A stretch of DNA of 6,400 nt, taken from the NCBI GenBank assembly GCA_031362405.1, contig JANLSO010000196.1, positions 1 through 6,400 on the forward strand, given 5' to 3'. Below, piece after piece: positions 1-5,330 of the stretch; position 1 is the stretch's first letter, and each line of letters begins with the position of its first letter. The notes beneath the pieces are model-generated. The model saw nothing but the letters and a program-made list of their open reading frames with translations. It made no database searches and was not told the origin of the DNA. This DNA comes from JANLSO01 sp031362405 (GTDB lineage: Bacteria; Actinomycetota; Thermoleophilia; Miltoncostaeales; Miltoncostaeaceae). A program made the translations under genes and the position numbers.

Positions 1-2
1 GC

Positions 3-233
3 TTCAAGGTTCTCGAAGATGACAAGGGCCTGCACCCGGCGCAGAACATCGCTCCGATCGTGCGGACCGAGGTACTCACGGCGTACGGAAAGCAGCTCAC
101 CGCCGACCTCAACACGCTGAGCGCAGCCATCACGACCGACGATCTCCTCGACTGGAACAAGTCGACGGATCTCGACAAGGAAGAGTCCTCAGCGGTCGCC
201 ACGGCATGGCTCACCAAGAAGGCCCTGAACTAG
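3..233 (+). CDS. Osmoprotectant ABC transporter substrate-binding protein, C-terminal part (partial)
   Basis: This is the last 76 residues of a reading frame that enters from the left edge and ends at TAG 231-233. The sequence reads FKVLEDDKGLHPAQNIAPIV near its start, then RTEVL, a YG..L..DLN..SA..TT segment, and ends VATAWLTKKALN. The LxDDK..xPAxNxAPxxR block, followed by a helical LN..S..LTT stretch and a final VA..WL, is typical of the C-terminal lobe of the OpuAC/ProX/OsmF family. Family knowledge says these proteins bind glycine betaine, choline or similar osmoprotectants outside the membrane and pass them to an ABC permease. No transmembrane segment follows, so this is a stand-alone binding protein rather than a permease fusion. 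The permease and ATPase genes presumably lie upstream, outside the window. The exact substrate cannot be read from this fragment. Confidence 0.78.
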   Translation, partial: FKVLEDDKGLHPAQNIAPIVRTEVLTAYGKQLTADLNTLSAAITTDDLLDWNKSTDLDKEESSAVATAWLTKKALN

Positions 234-244
234 TCCGATCACTC

Positions 245-274
245 ATGGTGGTCCTCCCTCGGGAGGACCACCAT
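245..274 (+). terminator. Perfect 14-bp hairpin after the transporter gene
   Basis: The arms 245-258 and 261-274 are exact reverse complements (ATGGTGGTCCTCCC / GGGAGGACCACCAT) around a 2-base centre, which in practice gives a 13-bp stem with a CTCG tetraloop. It lies 11 bases after the transporter stop codon, where a terminator is expected. No T-tract follows on either strand, so it resembles the U-less terminators common in actinobacteria. The symmetry means it could also stop transcription coming leftward from glyA. The rest of the 234-351 intergenic stretch holds only the promoter described next. Confidence 0.75.
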
Positions 275-336
275 CGGCCTCGGTGACGTGCCGATGAGAC
301 GTCCCGCACGGCTGACGCAGAGCGGTGCATCACTGG

Positions 337-345
337 TGCTACACT
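337..345 (+). promoter_or_regulatory. Extended -10 promoter of the antitoxin-toxin pair (leaderless)
   Basis: TGCTACACT contains a -10 hexamer TACACT (340-345) preceded by TG one base upstream, the extended -10 arrangement. The A of the ATG at 352 lies 7 bases after the hexamer, where a transcript would be expected to start, so the mRNA probably begins at the start codon. No Shine-Dalgarno sequence precedes this ATG, in agreement. No convincing -35 lies at the usual 16-18 base spacing. Leaderless genes with TANNNT placed this way are common in actinobacteria. Confidence 0.55.
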
Positions 346-351
346 TCGCCG

Positions 352-621
352 ATGCCGACGACCCGCAAGCGCCACACGATTACCGAAACGCCCCCGGTCG
401 AAGAGGCGCTCGACGAACTGCGCGGGCTGGTCGATGGCCAGGTGAACCTCGCTGAGCTGGTGGTGATTGGCGCCCGCACCAAGGCCGCCGCGCTGCGCAC
501 CGAGAACGCGGAGGTGGCGGCCCTCAGGAAGCAACTCGCTGCGCGAATCCTGCGGCGAGACATCCACGTCGACCTCGACGCTGCCGAGGAGGTCAGGTGT
601 AGTGGCTGGGCCCGCCCGTGA
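352..621 (+). CDS. Presumed antitoxin of a PIN-domain toxin-antitoxin module
   Basis: This 89-residue protein immediately precedes a PIN-domain gene, and its TGA (619-621) overlaps the next GTG as GTGA. Size, order and overlap are those of a type II antitoxin, but I do not recognise a named antitoxin family. A basic start (MPTTRKRHTITET) could form a DNA-contacting beta strand. Helical segments follow at about residues 16-25 and 32-45, which would suit a ribbon-helix-helix-like fold; this is inference. Residues 46-68 are strongly helical and charged (TENAEVAALRKQLAARILRR). The last 20 residues (DIHVDLDAAEEVRCSGWARP) may be the toxin-wrapping tail. An ATG at 325 is in frame, but the promoter -10 lies inside that extension, so 352 is preferred. 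Antitoxins of this kind usually repress their own promoter. Confidence 0.68.
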   Translation: MPTTRKRHTITETPPVEEALDELRGLVDGQVNLAELVVIGARTKAAALRTENAEVAALRKQLAARILRRDIHVDLDAAEEVRCSGWARP

Positions 622-1046
622 TCGCAGCGTCGCTCATCGACAATTCTGCGTGGAGCCGGCTGCAATCAGGCCAGATCACCGACGAGCGACTGATCGAGGT
701 TGCGAACGCGTTCGAGACGGGACGCGTCTACACCTGCCTTCCGTTCCTCCTCGCGGCGGGGTACTCCAGCCGATCGCAACTCGACCATGAGCGCCTGATG
801 ACGGAGCTTGGTGCCCTTCCCCACGCCGCGATTGATGCCGAGACCGAGCGAACTGCGCTCGATGCCCAAGCGAAGCTCGCTCGAACCGGTCACCATCGAC
901 TGCCTCCCGTCGACCTCATGGTGGCAGCCATTGCTGCTCGCCGAGGCCTCGCCGTCCTGCACTACGACGCCGACTACGACCTCATCGCGGAGCGCACCGG
1001 CCTTGCCTTCGAGAGCGTCTGGCTCGCTCCCCGGGGCTCGCTCTAG
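618..1046 (+). CDS. PIN-domain protein, VapC-like toxin with an altered active site
   Basis: This 142-residue protein has the length and layout of a VapC-type PIN ribonuclease. The first conserved acid is Asp8 in SLIDNSAW. The third is Asp99 in PPVDLMVAAIAA. The fourth is Asp117 in VLHYDADYDLIAE, with Asp119 and Asp121 close by. The second acid is normally the Glu in a segment like PxxLLExGYSAR. Here it reads LPFLLAAGYSSR, so Ala46 (codon GCG, 753-755) sits at that place. VapC toxins cut tRNA or rRNA using Mg2+ held by these acids, so activity may be reduced or changed. GTG 618 is preferred because Asp8 is near the N-terminus as usual in PIN domains and an in-frame TAG lies at 600-602. Translation is probably coupled to the antitoxin through GTGA. 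The gene converges with glyA and shares its stop palindrome. Confidence 0.8.
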   Translation: MIAASLIDNSAWSRLQSGQITDERLIEVANAFETGRVYTCLPFLLAAGYSSRSQLDHERLMTELGALPHAAIDAETERTALDAQAKLARTGHHRLPPVDLMVAAIAARRGLAVLHYDADYDLIAERTGLAFESVWLAPRGSL

Positions 1047-2335
1047 ACGATCGCGGAGCCGGTCACCAGGTTCGGGTAGAGCGGATAGCGGTCAGAGATC
1101 GCCCGCGAGCGGTCGCGCAGCGCCGCAAGATCGGCGTCGCTGACCTCGGGTTGCAGGGCGGCGGAAATGATCCGCCCGATCTCGTGCATCTCGGGCTCAC
1201 CGAGACCACGGGTTGTCAGAGCCGCGGTGCCGATGCGAAGACCGGAGGTCACAGCAGGCGGGCGCTTGTCGAAGGGCACGCCGTTCTTGTTGACGGTGAT
1301 GCCGGCGGCGTCGAGGCGATGCTCGCCGTCTTGACCCGTGAGCGGAGTCTCCGAGAGATCGACGAGCACGAGGTGGTTGTCGCTACCCCCCGTAACGAGG
1401 TCGATGCCTCCGGCAACCAGTTCTGCGGCGAGGGCCTGGCAGTTGGCCACGACCTGGAACTGGCGGGCGGTGAACTCCGGGGTGAGGGCGTGGCCGAGGG
1501 CGACGGCCTTGCCGGCGATCACGTGCATCAGCGGCCCGCCCTGCAGGCCCGGGAAGACGGCGCGGTCGATCTTCGCGCCGAGCTCGTCGGTGCACATCAC
1601 CATGCCTCCGCGCGGACCGCCGAGGGTCTTGTGGATTGTCGTGGTAACGATGTCGGCGATCCCGACGGGCGTCGGGTGAGCTCCGGCGGCGACAAGACCG
1701 GCGATGTGGGCCATGTCGACCATGAACAGCGCTCCGACCTCGTCGGCGATCTCGCGGAAGGCGGAAAAGTCGATGATTCGGGGGTAGGCGGACGCGCCGG
1801 CCACGATCAGCTTCGGCTGGGTCTCGCGGGCGCCATCGCGCACCTGATCCATGTCGATCCGGCCGTCGGCCTCGCGTACGCCGTACTGATGGAACTCGTA
1901 GAGCTTGCCCGAGAAGTTCACCTTGAGACCGTGCGTCAAGTGGCCACCGTGGGCGAGTGACATCGCCAGCACCCGATCGCCTGGATTGAGCACCGCCATG
2001 TAGGCGGCCTCGTTCGCTGTGGCGCCCGAGTGGGGCTGCACGTTGACGTGCTCGCACCCGAAGACCTGCTTGGCGCGGTCGCGGGCGATGTCCTCAACCT
2101 GATCGACGACCTCACAGCCACCGTAGTAGCGCTTGCCCGGCAGACCCTCGGCGTACTTGTTGGTAAGCACGGAGCCGACGGCTTGGAGGACCGCATGGCT
2201 GGTGAAGTTCTCGCTGGCGATCATCTCGAGCGTTTCCGACTGACGTTCGGCCTCGGCGTGCAGCAGTCGCGCGATCTCGGGATCGACGTCGTGGACGTCC
2301 TGTGACAGGTAGCTGGCGTCGTCGGTGAAGCTCAC
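1043..2335 (-). CDS. glyA: Serine hydroxymethyltransferase
   Basis: The enzyme interconverts serine plus tetrahydrofolate with glycine plus 5,10-methylene-tetrahydrofolate in the cytoplasm and is the main source of one-carbon units. The 430-residue length is normal for bacterial GlyA. Visible landmarks are LEMIASENF (36-44), KYAEGLPGKRYYGG (60-73), the PLP-contacting VDMAHIAG (206-213, Asp207 and His210), the Schiff-base lysine Lys236 in TTTIHKTLGGPRGG, FPGLQGGP (261-268) and the carboxylate-binding Arg367 in SGLRIGT. The start is GTG, with a GAAGGGG ribosome site at 2341-2347, 5 bases upstream; an ATG two bases further upstream is out of frame and meets TGA at once. It lies 48 bp after prmC and is probably the last gene of the operon. 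Its TAG overlaps the stop of the converging PIN gene, with no terminator between them. Confidence 0.98.
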   Translation of the reverse strand: MSFTDDASYLSQDVHDVDPEIARLLHAEAERQSETLEMIASENFTSHAVLQAVGSVLTNKYAEGLPGKRYYGGCEVVDQVEDIARDRAKQVFGCEHVNVQPHSGATANEAAYMAVLNPGDRVLAMSLAHGGHLTHGLKVNFSGKLYEFHQYGVREADGRIDMDQVRDGARETQPKLIVAGASAYPRIIDFSAFREIADEVGALFMVDMAHIAGLVAAGAHPTPVGIADIVTTTIHKTLGGPRGGMVMCTDELGAKIDRAVFPGLQGGPLMHVIAGKAVALGHALTPEFTARQFQVVANCQALAAELVAGGIDLVTGGSDNHLVLVDLSETPLTGQDGEHRLDAAGITVNKNGVPFDKRPPAVTSGLRIGTAALTTRGLGEPEMHEIGRIISAALQPEVSDADLAALRDRSRAISDRYPLYPNLVTGSAIV

Positions 2336-2373
2336 ATTCGCCCCTTCAAACCGGTGATCATCGTCGTCTTGTC

Positions 2374-2403
2374 AGTGTACGCATTAGGCGTGACGGCCCC
2401 CAA
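2374..2403 (-). promoter_or_regulatory. Possible internal promoter for glyA
   Basis: On the minus strand a TACACT hexamer (2374-2379) lies 38 bases before the glyA GTG. A weak -35-like TTGGGG (2398-2403, inside the end of prmC) sits 18 bases upstream of it. This could give glyA a transcript separate from the prfA-prmC operon, starting near 2367. The -10 is reasonable for an actinobacterium but the -35 is poor, so this remains a candidate only. Confidence 0.3.
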
Positions 2404-3226
2404 TGACCCGCGCGATTCCGGCGAGATCGGGCCGCGTCTGCACGTCGTCGAACGCTGCCCGCCAAAGATCGCCTGCCGCGTCGGCCTGACCCATTCCGAT
2501 CTCACTGAGGAGCCATCCATCCGGCTCCAGATGGTCGCCGGCTTCGCGCGCGAGCCGTTCCAGGGCCTCGCGCCCGGTCGGGCCAGACACCAAGGCCCCC
2601 TCGGGCTCGAAGCGAAGCTCGGCGGGTGCGTCGGCGAGCTCCTGCGGCGACAGATAAGGCGGGTTCGCGACGATCAGGTCGAAGTGCCTTCCCCCAACCG
2701 CGGTGAACCCGTCGGAGAGAAGCCACTCGACGTCGCTGCCCAAACGCCGACCGTTGGCCTGAGCCACGGTGAGCGCCGCGGCGGAGATGTCGAGGGCGGT
2801 CACGCGGCAGTCGGCCTCCGACGCGAGCGCCAAGGCGATCGCCCCGCTGCCGGTGCCCCAGTCGAGCACCGCGGCGCCCGGGGTCACCACCTCGAGCGCC
2901 CATTCCACAAGGGTCTCCGTATCGGGACGCGGCACGAGGACGTCGGGCCCAACCTCCAGCTCCAGGTTCCGAAAGGCGCGGACTCCGACGATGTGGGCGA
3001 CCGGTTCACGGGTCGCCCGGCGAGCGATGATCGCCCGAGCCGCCGCGAGCTCGGCAGAGTCGAGGGGCCGGTCGTGCTCGAGGTACAGATCGAGACGGCG
3101 CATACCGAGCACGTGCGCCACCAACAGGTCTGCATCGAGGCGTGGCGACGACGACCCCTTCGCCGCCAGGTAGGTCGTCGATCGACGAACAACCTCGCCG
3201 ACCGTGAGCCGTTCTCCCGTCGTCAC
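2384..3226 (-). CDS. prmC: Peptide chain release factor N5-glutamine methyltransferase (PrmC/HemK)
   Basis: PrmC uses S-adenosylmethionine to methylate the glutamine of the GGQ motif in release factors, increasing peptide release at stop codons. The 280 residues show the expected order: an N-terminal helical domain (about 1-75), REPVAHIVG (73-81), VPRPDTETLVE (98-108), the SAM-binding LDWGTGSGAIALALA (121-135), the acidic LDIS (145-148), the catalytic NPPY (188-191) that holds the substrate glutamine, and EPEGALVSGPTGRE (207-220). Trp123 replaces the more usual Leu or Val in the glycine loop, a mild change. The start is GTG, with no Shine-Dalgarno before it. It overlaps the TGA of the preceding gene as GTGA, which suggests translational coupling. 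Its substrate RF1 is encoded two genes upstream in the same operon. Confidence 0.97.
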   Translation of the reverse strand: MTTGERLTVGEVVRRSTTYLAAKGSSSPRLDADLLVAHVLGMRRLDLYLEHDRPLDSAELAAARAIIARRATREPVAHIVGVRAFRNLELEVGPDVLVPRPDTETLVEWALEVVTPGAAVLDWGTGSGAIALALASEADCRVTALDISAAALTVAQANGRRLGSDVEWLLSDGFTAVGGRHFDLIVANPPYLSPQELADAPAELRFEPEGALVSGPTGREALERLAREAGDHLEPDGWLLSEIGMGQADAAGDLWRAAFDDVQTRPDLAGIARVIGGRHA

Positions 3227-3882
3227 CGCCGCGCGCGGGCGCTGACGAACGACACGAGAGGGCCACGCAGGTACGTGTTCAGCGACTCCGCCCGTTCGGC
3301 AACGGTGGCGAGATCGAGGACGGGGTCATCCTGGGAGTACACGAGCCGGATGTAGATCTTGCTGGTGTCGGAGTGCATCGGCTCGATCGCGACATCGACC
3401 GAACCCTCGCCAACGCGTCGCCACATCCGCAGGCCATGCGCCGCCTCGTCGTCGCCAAGCATCTCGATTCGTTCCTCGTCGAGAGCCAGGACCTCATCGG
3501 TGAGGTAGCGGCGCCCCTCGTCGGGCTCTTCGCAATCCCATACCGCGACCAGGGTGATGTCGTCGATCCAGAAGGGCTCGGACGCGCCGATGCGCGCCAG
3601 GGCATCGGACATCAACCCGTGGACCCGATCGCTTCCTTCATGGAATCCCAAGCTTGTTACGGCGCACGACGCCGTCTGGCCGCTACGGGCTGACAGCTCG
3701 GAACCATTACCACCGGTCATCGCGACGCCGCCGTCGGTGCCGAACTCCAGTCGGTTCAGCCCGTAGATCTCGCCGACCTCGGCGAAGAGGCCCGCCAGCT
3801 GTTCACGGCCGATCGGACACTCCTCGTGGCGCAGGGTGATGCCAAGGAACTCGACGCGAAGAAGATCCGGATTGGGTGCCAT
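3223..3882 (-). CDS. Protein of unknown function between prfA and prmC
   Basis: I do not recognise a family for this 219-residue protein. It has no signal peptide, no transmembrane segment and no familiar catalytic motif. It is acidic, with EEPDEGRR (118-125), LDEERIEMLGDDEAA (134-148) and many Asp and Glu residues. It looks like an alternating alpha/beta protein: strand-like stretches occur at LLRVEFLGITL (7-17), ITLVAVWDC (109-117), SVDVAIEPM (161-169) and KIYIRLVY (175-182), and helices at REQLAGLFAEVGEIYGL (26-42) and VAERAESLNTYLRG (194-207). The ATG overlaps the prfA TGA by one base (TGATG), and a strong GGAGGA site (3891-3896) lies 8 bases upstream within prfA, so expression is secure. 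Its TGA overlaps the prmC start. This placement suggests co-expression with release-factor synthesis, but gives no function by itself. Confidence 0.9.
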   Translation of the reverse strand: MAPNPDLLRVEFLGITLRHEECPIGREQLAGLFAEVGEIYGLNRLEFGTDGGVAMTGGNGSELSARSGQTASCAVTSLGFHEGSDRVHGLMSDALARIGASEPFWIDDITLVAVWDCEEPDEGRRYLTDEVLALDEERIEMLGDDEAAHGLRMWRRVGEGSVDVAIEPMHSDTSKIYIRLVYSQDDPVLDLATVAERAESLNTYLRGPLVSFVSARARR

Positions 3883-4964
3883 CAGAGGGTTCCTCCGTCG
3901 GCCTGGTCTTCGAGCTGTTGACGACGCTCCTCGGCGGCAAGAGCGCTGGTGAGGGCCACGAGATCACCGTGAAGCACCTGCTCGCGCAATGGAACCGTGA
4001 CCTTCACCCGATGGTCGGTGACCCGATTGTCGGGGAAGTTATACGTGCGCACCTTCTCGGCGCGGTCGCCACTACCCAACTGCGCCTTGCGCGCCGCCGA
4101 GACCTTCGCATCCTGCTCGGCCTGAGCCCGCTCGTAGATCCGCGCACGCAGCACGCGCATGCCGCGCTCGCGGTTTTGCAGTTGACTCTTTTCGTCTTGC
4201 ATCGAGACCACGATGCCCGTGGGCAGATGCGTGATGCGCACGGCCGAGTCGGTCGTGTTCACGCTCTGCCCTCCCGGCCCGCTGGAGCGATAGACGTCGA
4301 TGTTGATGTCGTTCATGTCGATATGCACATCGACATCCTCCACCTCGGGAAGCACGGCGACCGTGGCGGTCGAGGTGTGCACGCGCCCCTGGTTCTCGGT
4401 CGCCGGAACACGCTGGACACGATGAACGCCGGCCTCGTGCTTGAAGACCGAGTAGGCCCCCGAGCCCTTGATCGCGAACGTGACGTCCTTCAACCCACCG
4501 GCATCGGCGTGGCTTGCCGACATCATCTCGCCGTGAAAGCCCCGCGACTCGGCGTACCGCATGTAGATCTCGAGGAGGTCGCGCGCGAACAGAGCGGCCT
4601 CTTCCCCACCCGCAGCCGCGCGGATCTCGACGATCACGTCTTTCGCGTCGTTGGGATCGGGCTCGATCATGGCCTCGCGAAGCTCGGGCTCGAGCGTCTG
4701 CATCTCCCCCTCCGCCTCGCGCAGGAATGCCCGCAGGTCATCATCGTCGCCGTCGGCCAGCAGCTCGCCCGCCTCGGCGGCGCGGGTGTGCGCGTCGCGC
4801 CAGCGCTCGGCCAGCTCGATCGCCGACGACAGGTTCGACCATCGACGGTTGACGTCGGCGTAGCGGACGCGGTCCTGGGCCAGGTCCGGGTCGGACATCG
4901 CGGCCGTGAGCTCGTCGCGGGATCTTTCGATCTGCTCGACGAGCCGCCCGGTCGCGGAACTCAT
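3882..4964 (-). CDS. prfA: Peptide chain release factor 1
   Basis: RF1 recognises UAA and UAG in the ribosomal A site and triggers hydrolysis of the finished peptide. The 360-residue product equals the usual length of bacterial RF1. Key motifs are the codon-reading PAT tripeptide (187-189) in VQRVPATENQGRVHTS, which marks RF1 rather than RF2 (SPF), and the catalytic GGQ (231-233) in SSGPGGQSVNTTDSAVR. Gln233 is the predicted target of the PrmC encoded two genes downstream. The frame is open up to 5051, but ATG 4962-4964 is chosen because it has a GGTGAGGGG ribosome site six bases upstream, gives the family's normal N-terminus, and avoids overlapping rpmE. It follows rpmE after 28 bp and overlaps the unknown gene by one base. 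Confidence 0.98.
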   Translation of the reverse strand: MSSATGRLVEQIERSRDELTAAMSDPDLAQDRVRYADVNRRWSNLSSAIELAERWRDAHTRAAEAGELLADGDDDDLRAFLREAEGEMQTLEPELREAMIEPDPNDAKDVIVEIRAAAGGEEAALFARDLLEIYMRYAESRGFHGEMMSASHADAGGLKDVTFAIKGSGAYSVFKHEAGVHRVQRVPATENQGRVHTSTATVAVLPEVEDVDVHIDMNDINIDVYRSSGPGGQSVNTTDSAVRITHLPTGIVVSMQDEKSQLQNRERGMRVLRARIYERAQAEQDAKVSAARKAQLGSGDRAEKVRTYNFPDNRVTDHRVKVTVPLREQVLHGDLVALTSALAAEERRQQLEDQADGGTL

Positions 4965-4992
4965 GCCCGACCCCTCACCGGGGCTTCGAAGA

Positions 4993-5208
4993 TCAGGAGT
5001 TTGCGCGCTGCGCGCGGGCCAGCTTGCGCTGGAAGCGCTCGACGCGCCCACCCGTGTCGATCAGCTTCTGCTTGCCCGTGTAGAACGGGTGGCACTCGTT
5101 GCAGACCTCAACGCGGATCTCCGGCTTCACCGAGCGGGTCTCGAACGCGTTGCCGCACGTGCAGCTGACCTTGGCAACGATGTAGTTGGGATGCAGGTCA
5201 GTCTTCAT
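4993..5208 (-). CDS. rpmE: 50S ribosomal protein L31, zinc-binding form
   Basis: L31 is a small protein of the large ribosomal subunit that bridges to the small subunit. The 71 residues begin MKTDLHPNYIVAKVSCTCGN and carry Cys16 and Cys18 (CTC) with Cys36 and Cys39 (CNEC), the four zinc ligands of the C+ form. HPFYTGKQKLIDTGGRVERF (40-59) is the family hallmark. The C-terminus is basic. The ATG has a GAGGG site (5216-5220) seven bases upstream. It appears to be the first gene of the operon with prfA, as in many actinobacteria. In many bacteria the zinc-binding L31 is replaced by a cysteine-free paralogue under zinc starvation; no such paralogue lies in the window. Confidence 0.98.
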   Translation of the reverse strand: MKTDLHPNYIVAKVSCTCGNAFETRSVKPEIRVEVCNECHPFYTGKQKLIDTGGRVERFQRKLARAQRANS

Positions 5209-5264
5209 AGTTCAGCCCTCGCATGGTGTGAACGGCCGCGGCTCGCGGCGACGTCGGTCTATCG

Positions 5265-5270
5265 ATTGTA
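5265..5270 (-). promoter_or_regulatory. Strong -10 element upstream of rpmE
   Basis: The minus strand reads TACAAT here, one base from the TATAAT consensus and the most AT-rich spot in the intergenic region. A transcript would start at about 5258 on a purine and carry a leader of some 50 bases before the rpmE ATG. No good -35 is seen at the usual spacing; the bases there read CGGGCC. The leader can form a short GC-rich stem (5235-5239 with 5245-5249), too small to interpret. The element probably serves the rpmE-prfA-prmC operon. Confidence 0.5.
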
Positions 5271-5291
5271 GAGGACCGCGCAAGCACGGCC

Positions 5292-5322
5292 CGGGGCCCG
5301 GGCTCCGATGACCCGGACCCCG
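5292..5322 (-). terminator. Hairpin terminator after etfA
   Basis: Reading the minus strand, CGGGGTCCGGG (5322-5312) pairs with CCCGGGCCCCG (5302-5292) to give an 11-bp stem with one G-U pair and a 9-base loop. It begins eight bases after the etfA stop codon and lies upstream of the rpmE -10, so it separates the two transcription units. It has no U-tract, as is usual for GC-rich actinobacteria. Confidence 0.65.
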
Positions 5323-5330
5323 CCGCGACT

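Noticed and set aside
312..317. CTGACG as a -35 box for the antitoxin promoter
   Set aside because: The spacer to TACACT would be 22 bases, too long; the extended -10 explains the promoter better.
328..341. Possible operator palindrome around CACTGGTG next to the antitoxin -10
   Set aside because: The arms match over only three bases, which is expected by chance.
325..351. Upstream ATG start for the antitoxin
   Set aside because: The probable -10 element lies inside this extension and no ribosome site precedes it.
290..354. GCCGATG repeated at 290-296 and 348-354
   Set aside because: A 7-base direct repeat in GC-rich DNA is not enough to indicate an insertion target duplication; no mobile-element gene lies between the copies.
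1151..1960. 269-codon open frame on the + strand opposite glyA
   Set aside because: It is the antisense shadow of glyA, produced by GC-rich codon bias; its translation shows no domain and the opposite strand is a certain gene.
2354..3355. 333-codon open frame on the + strand opposite prmC
   Set aside because: It lies fully across prmC and the end of the unknown gene; its Arg/Gly-rich translation has no recognisable family.
4965..5051. N-terminal extension of prfA by 29 residues
   Set aside because: It would overlap rpmE in another frame; the internal ATG has a good ribosome site and gives the exact family length.
3876..5168. 430-codon open frame on the + strand opposite prfA and rpmE
   Set aside because: It spans two certain genes on the other strand and looks like low-complexity antisense translation.
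5235..5249. Small stem in the rpmE leader as an autoregulatory L31 site
   Set aside because: It has only five base pairs in a GC-rich leader and no recognisable match to a known L31-binding structure.
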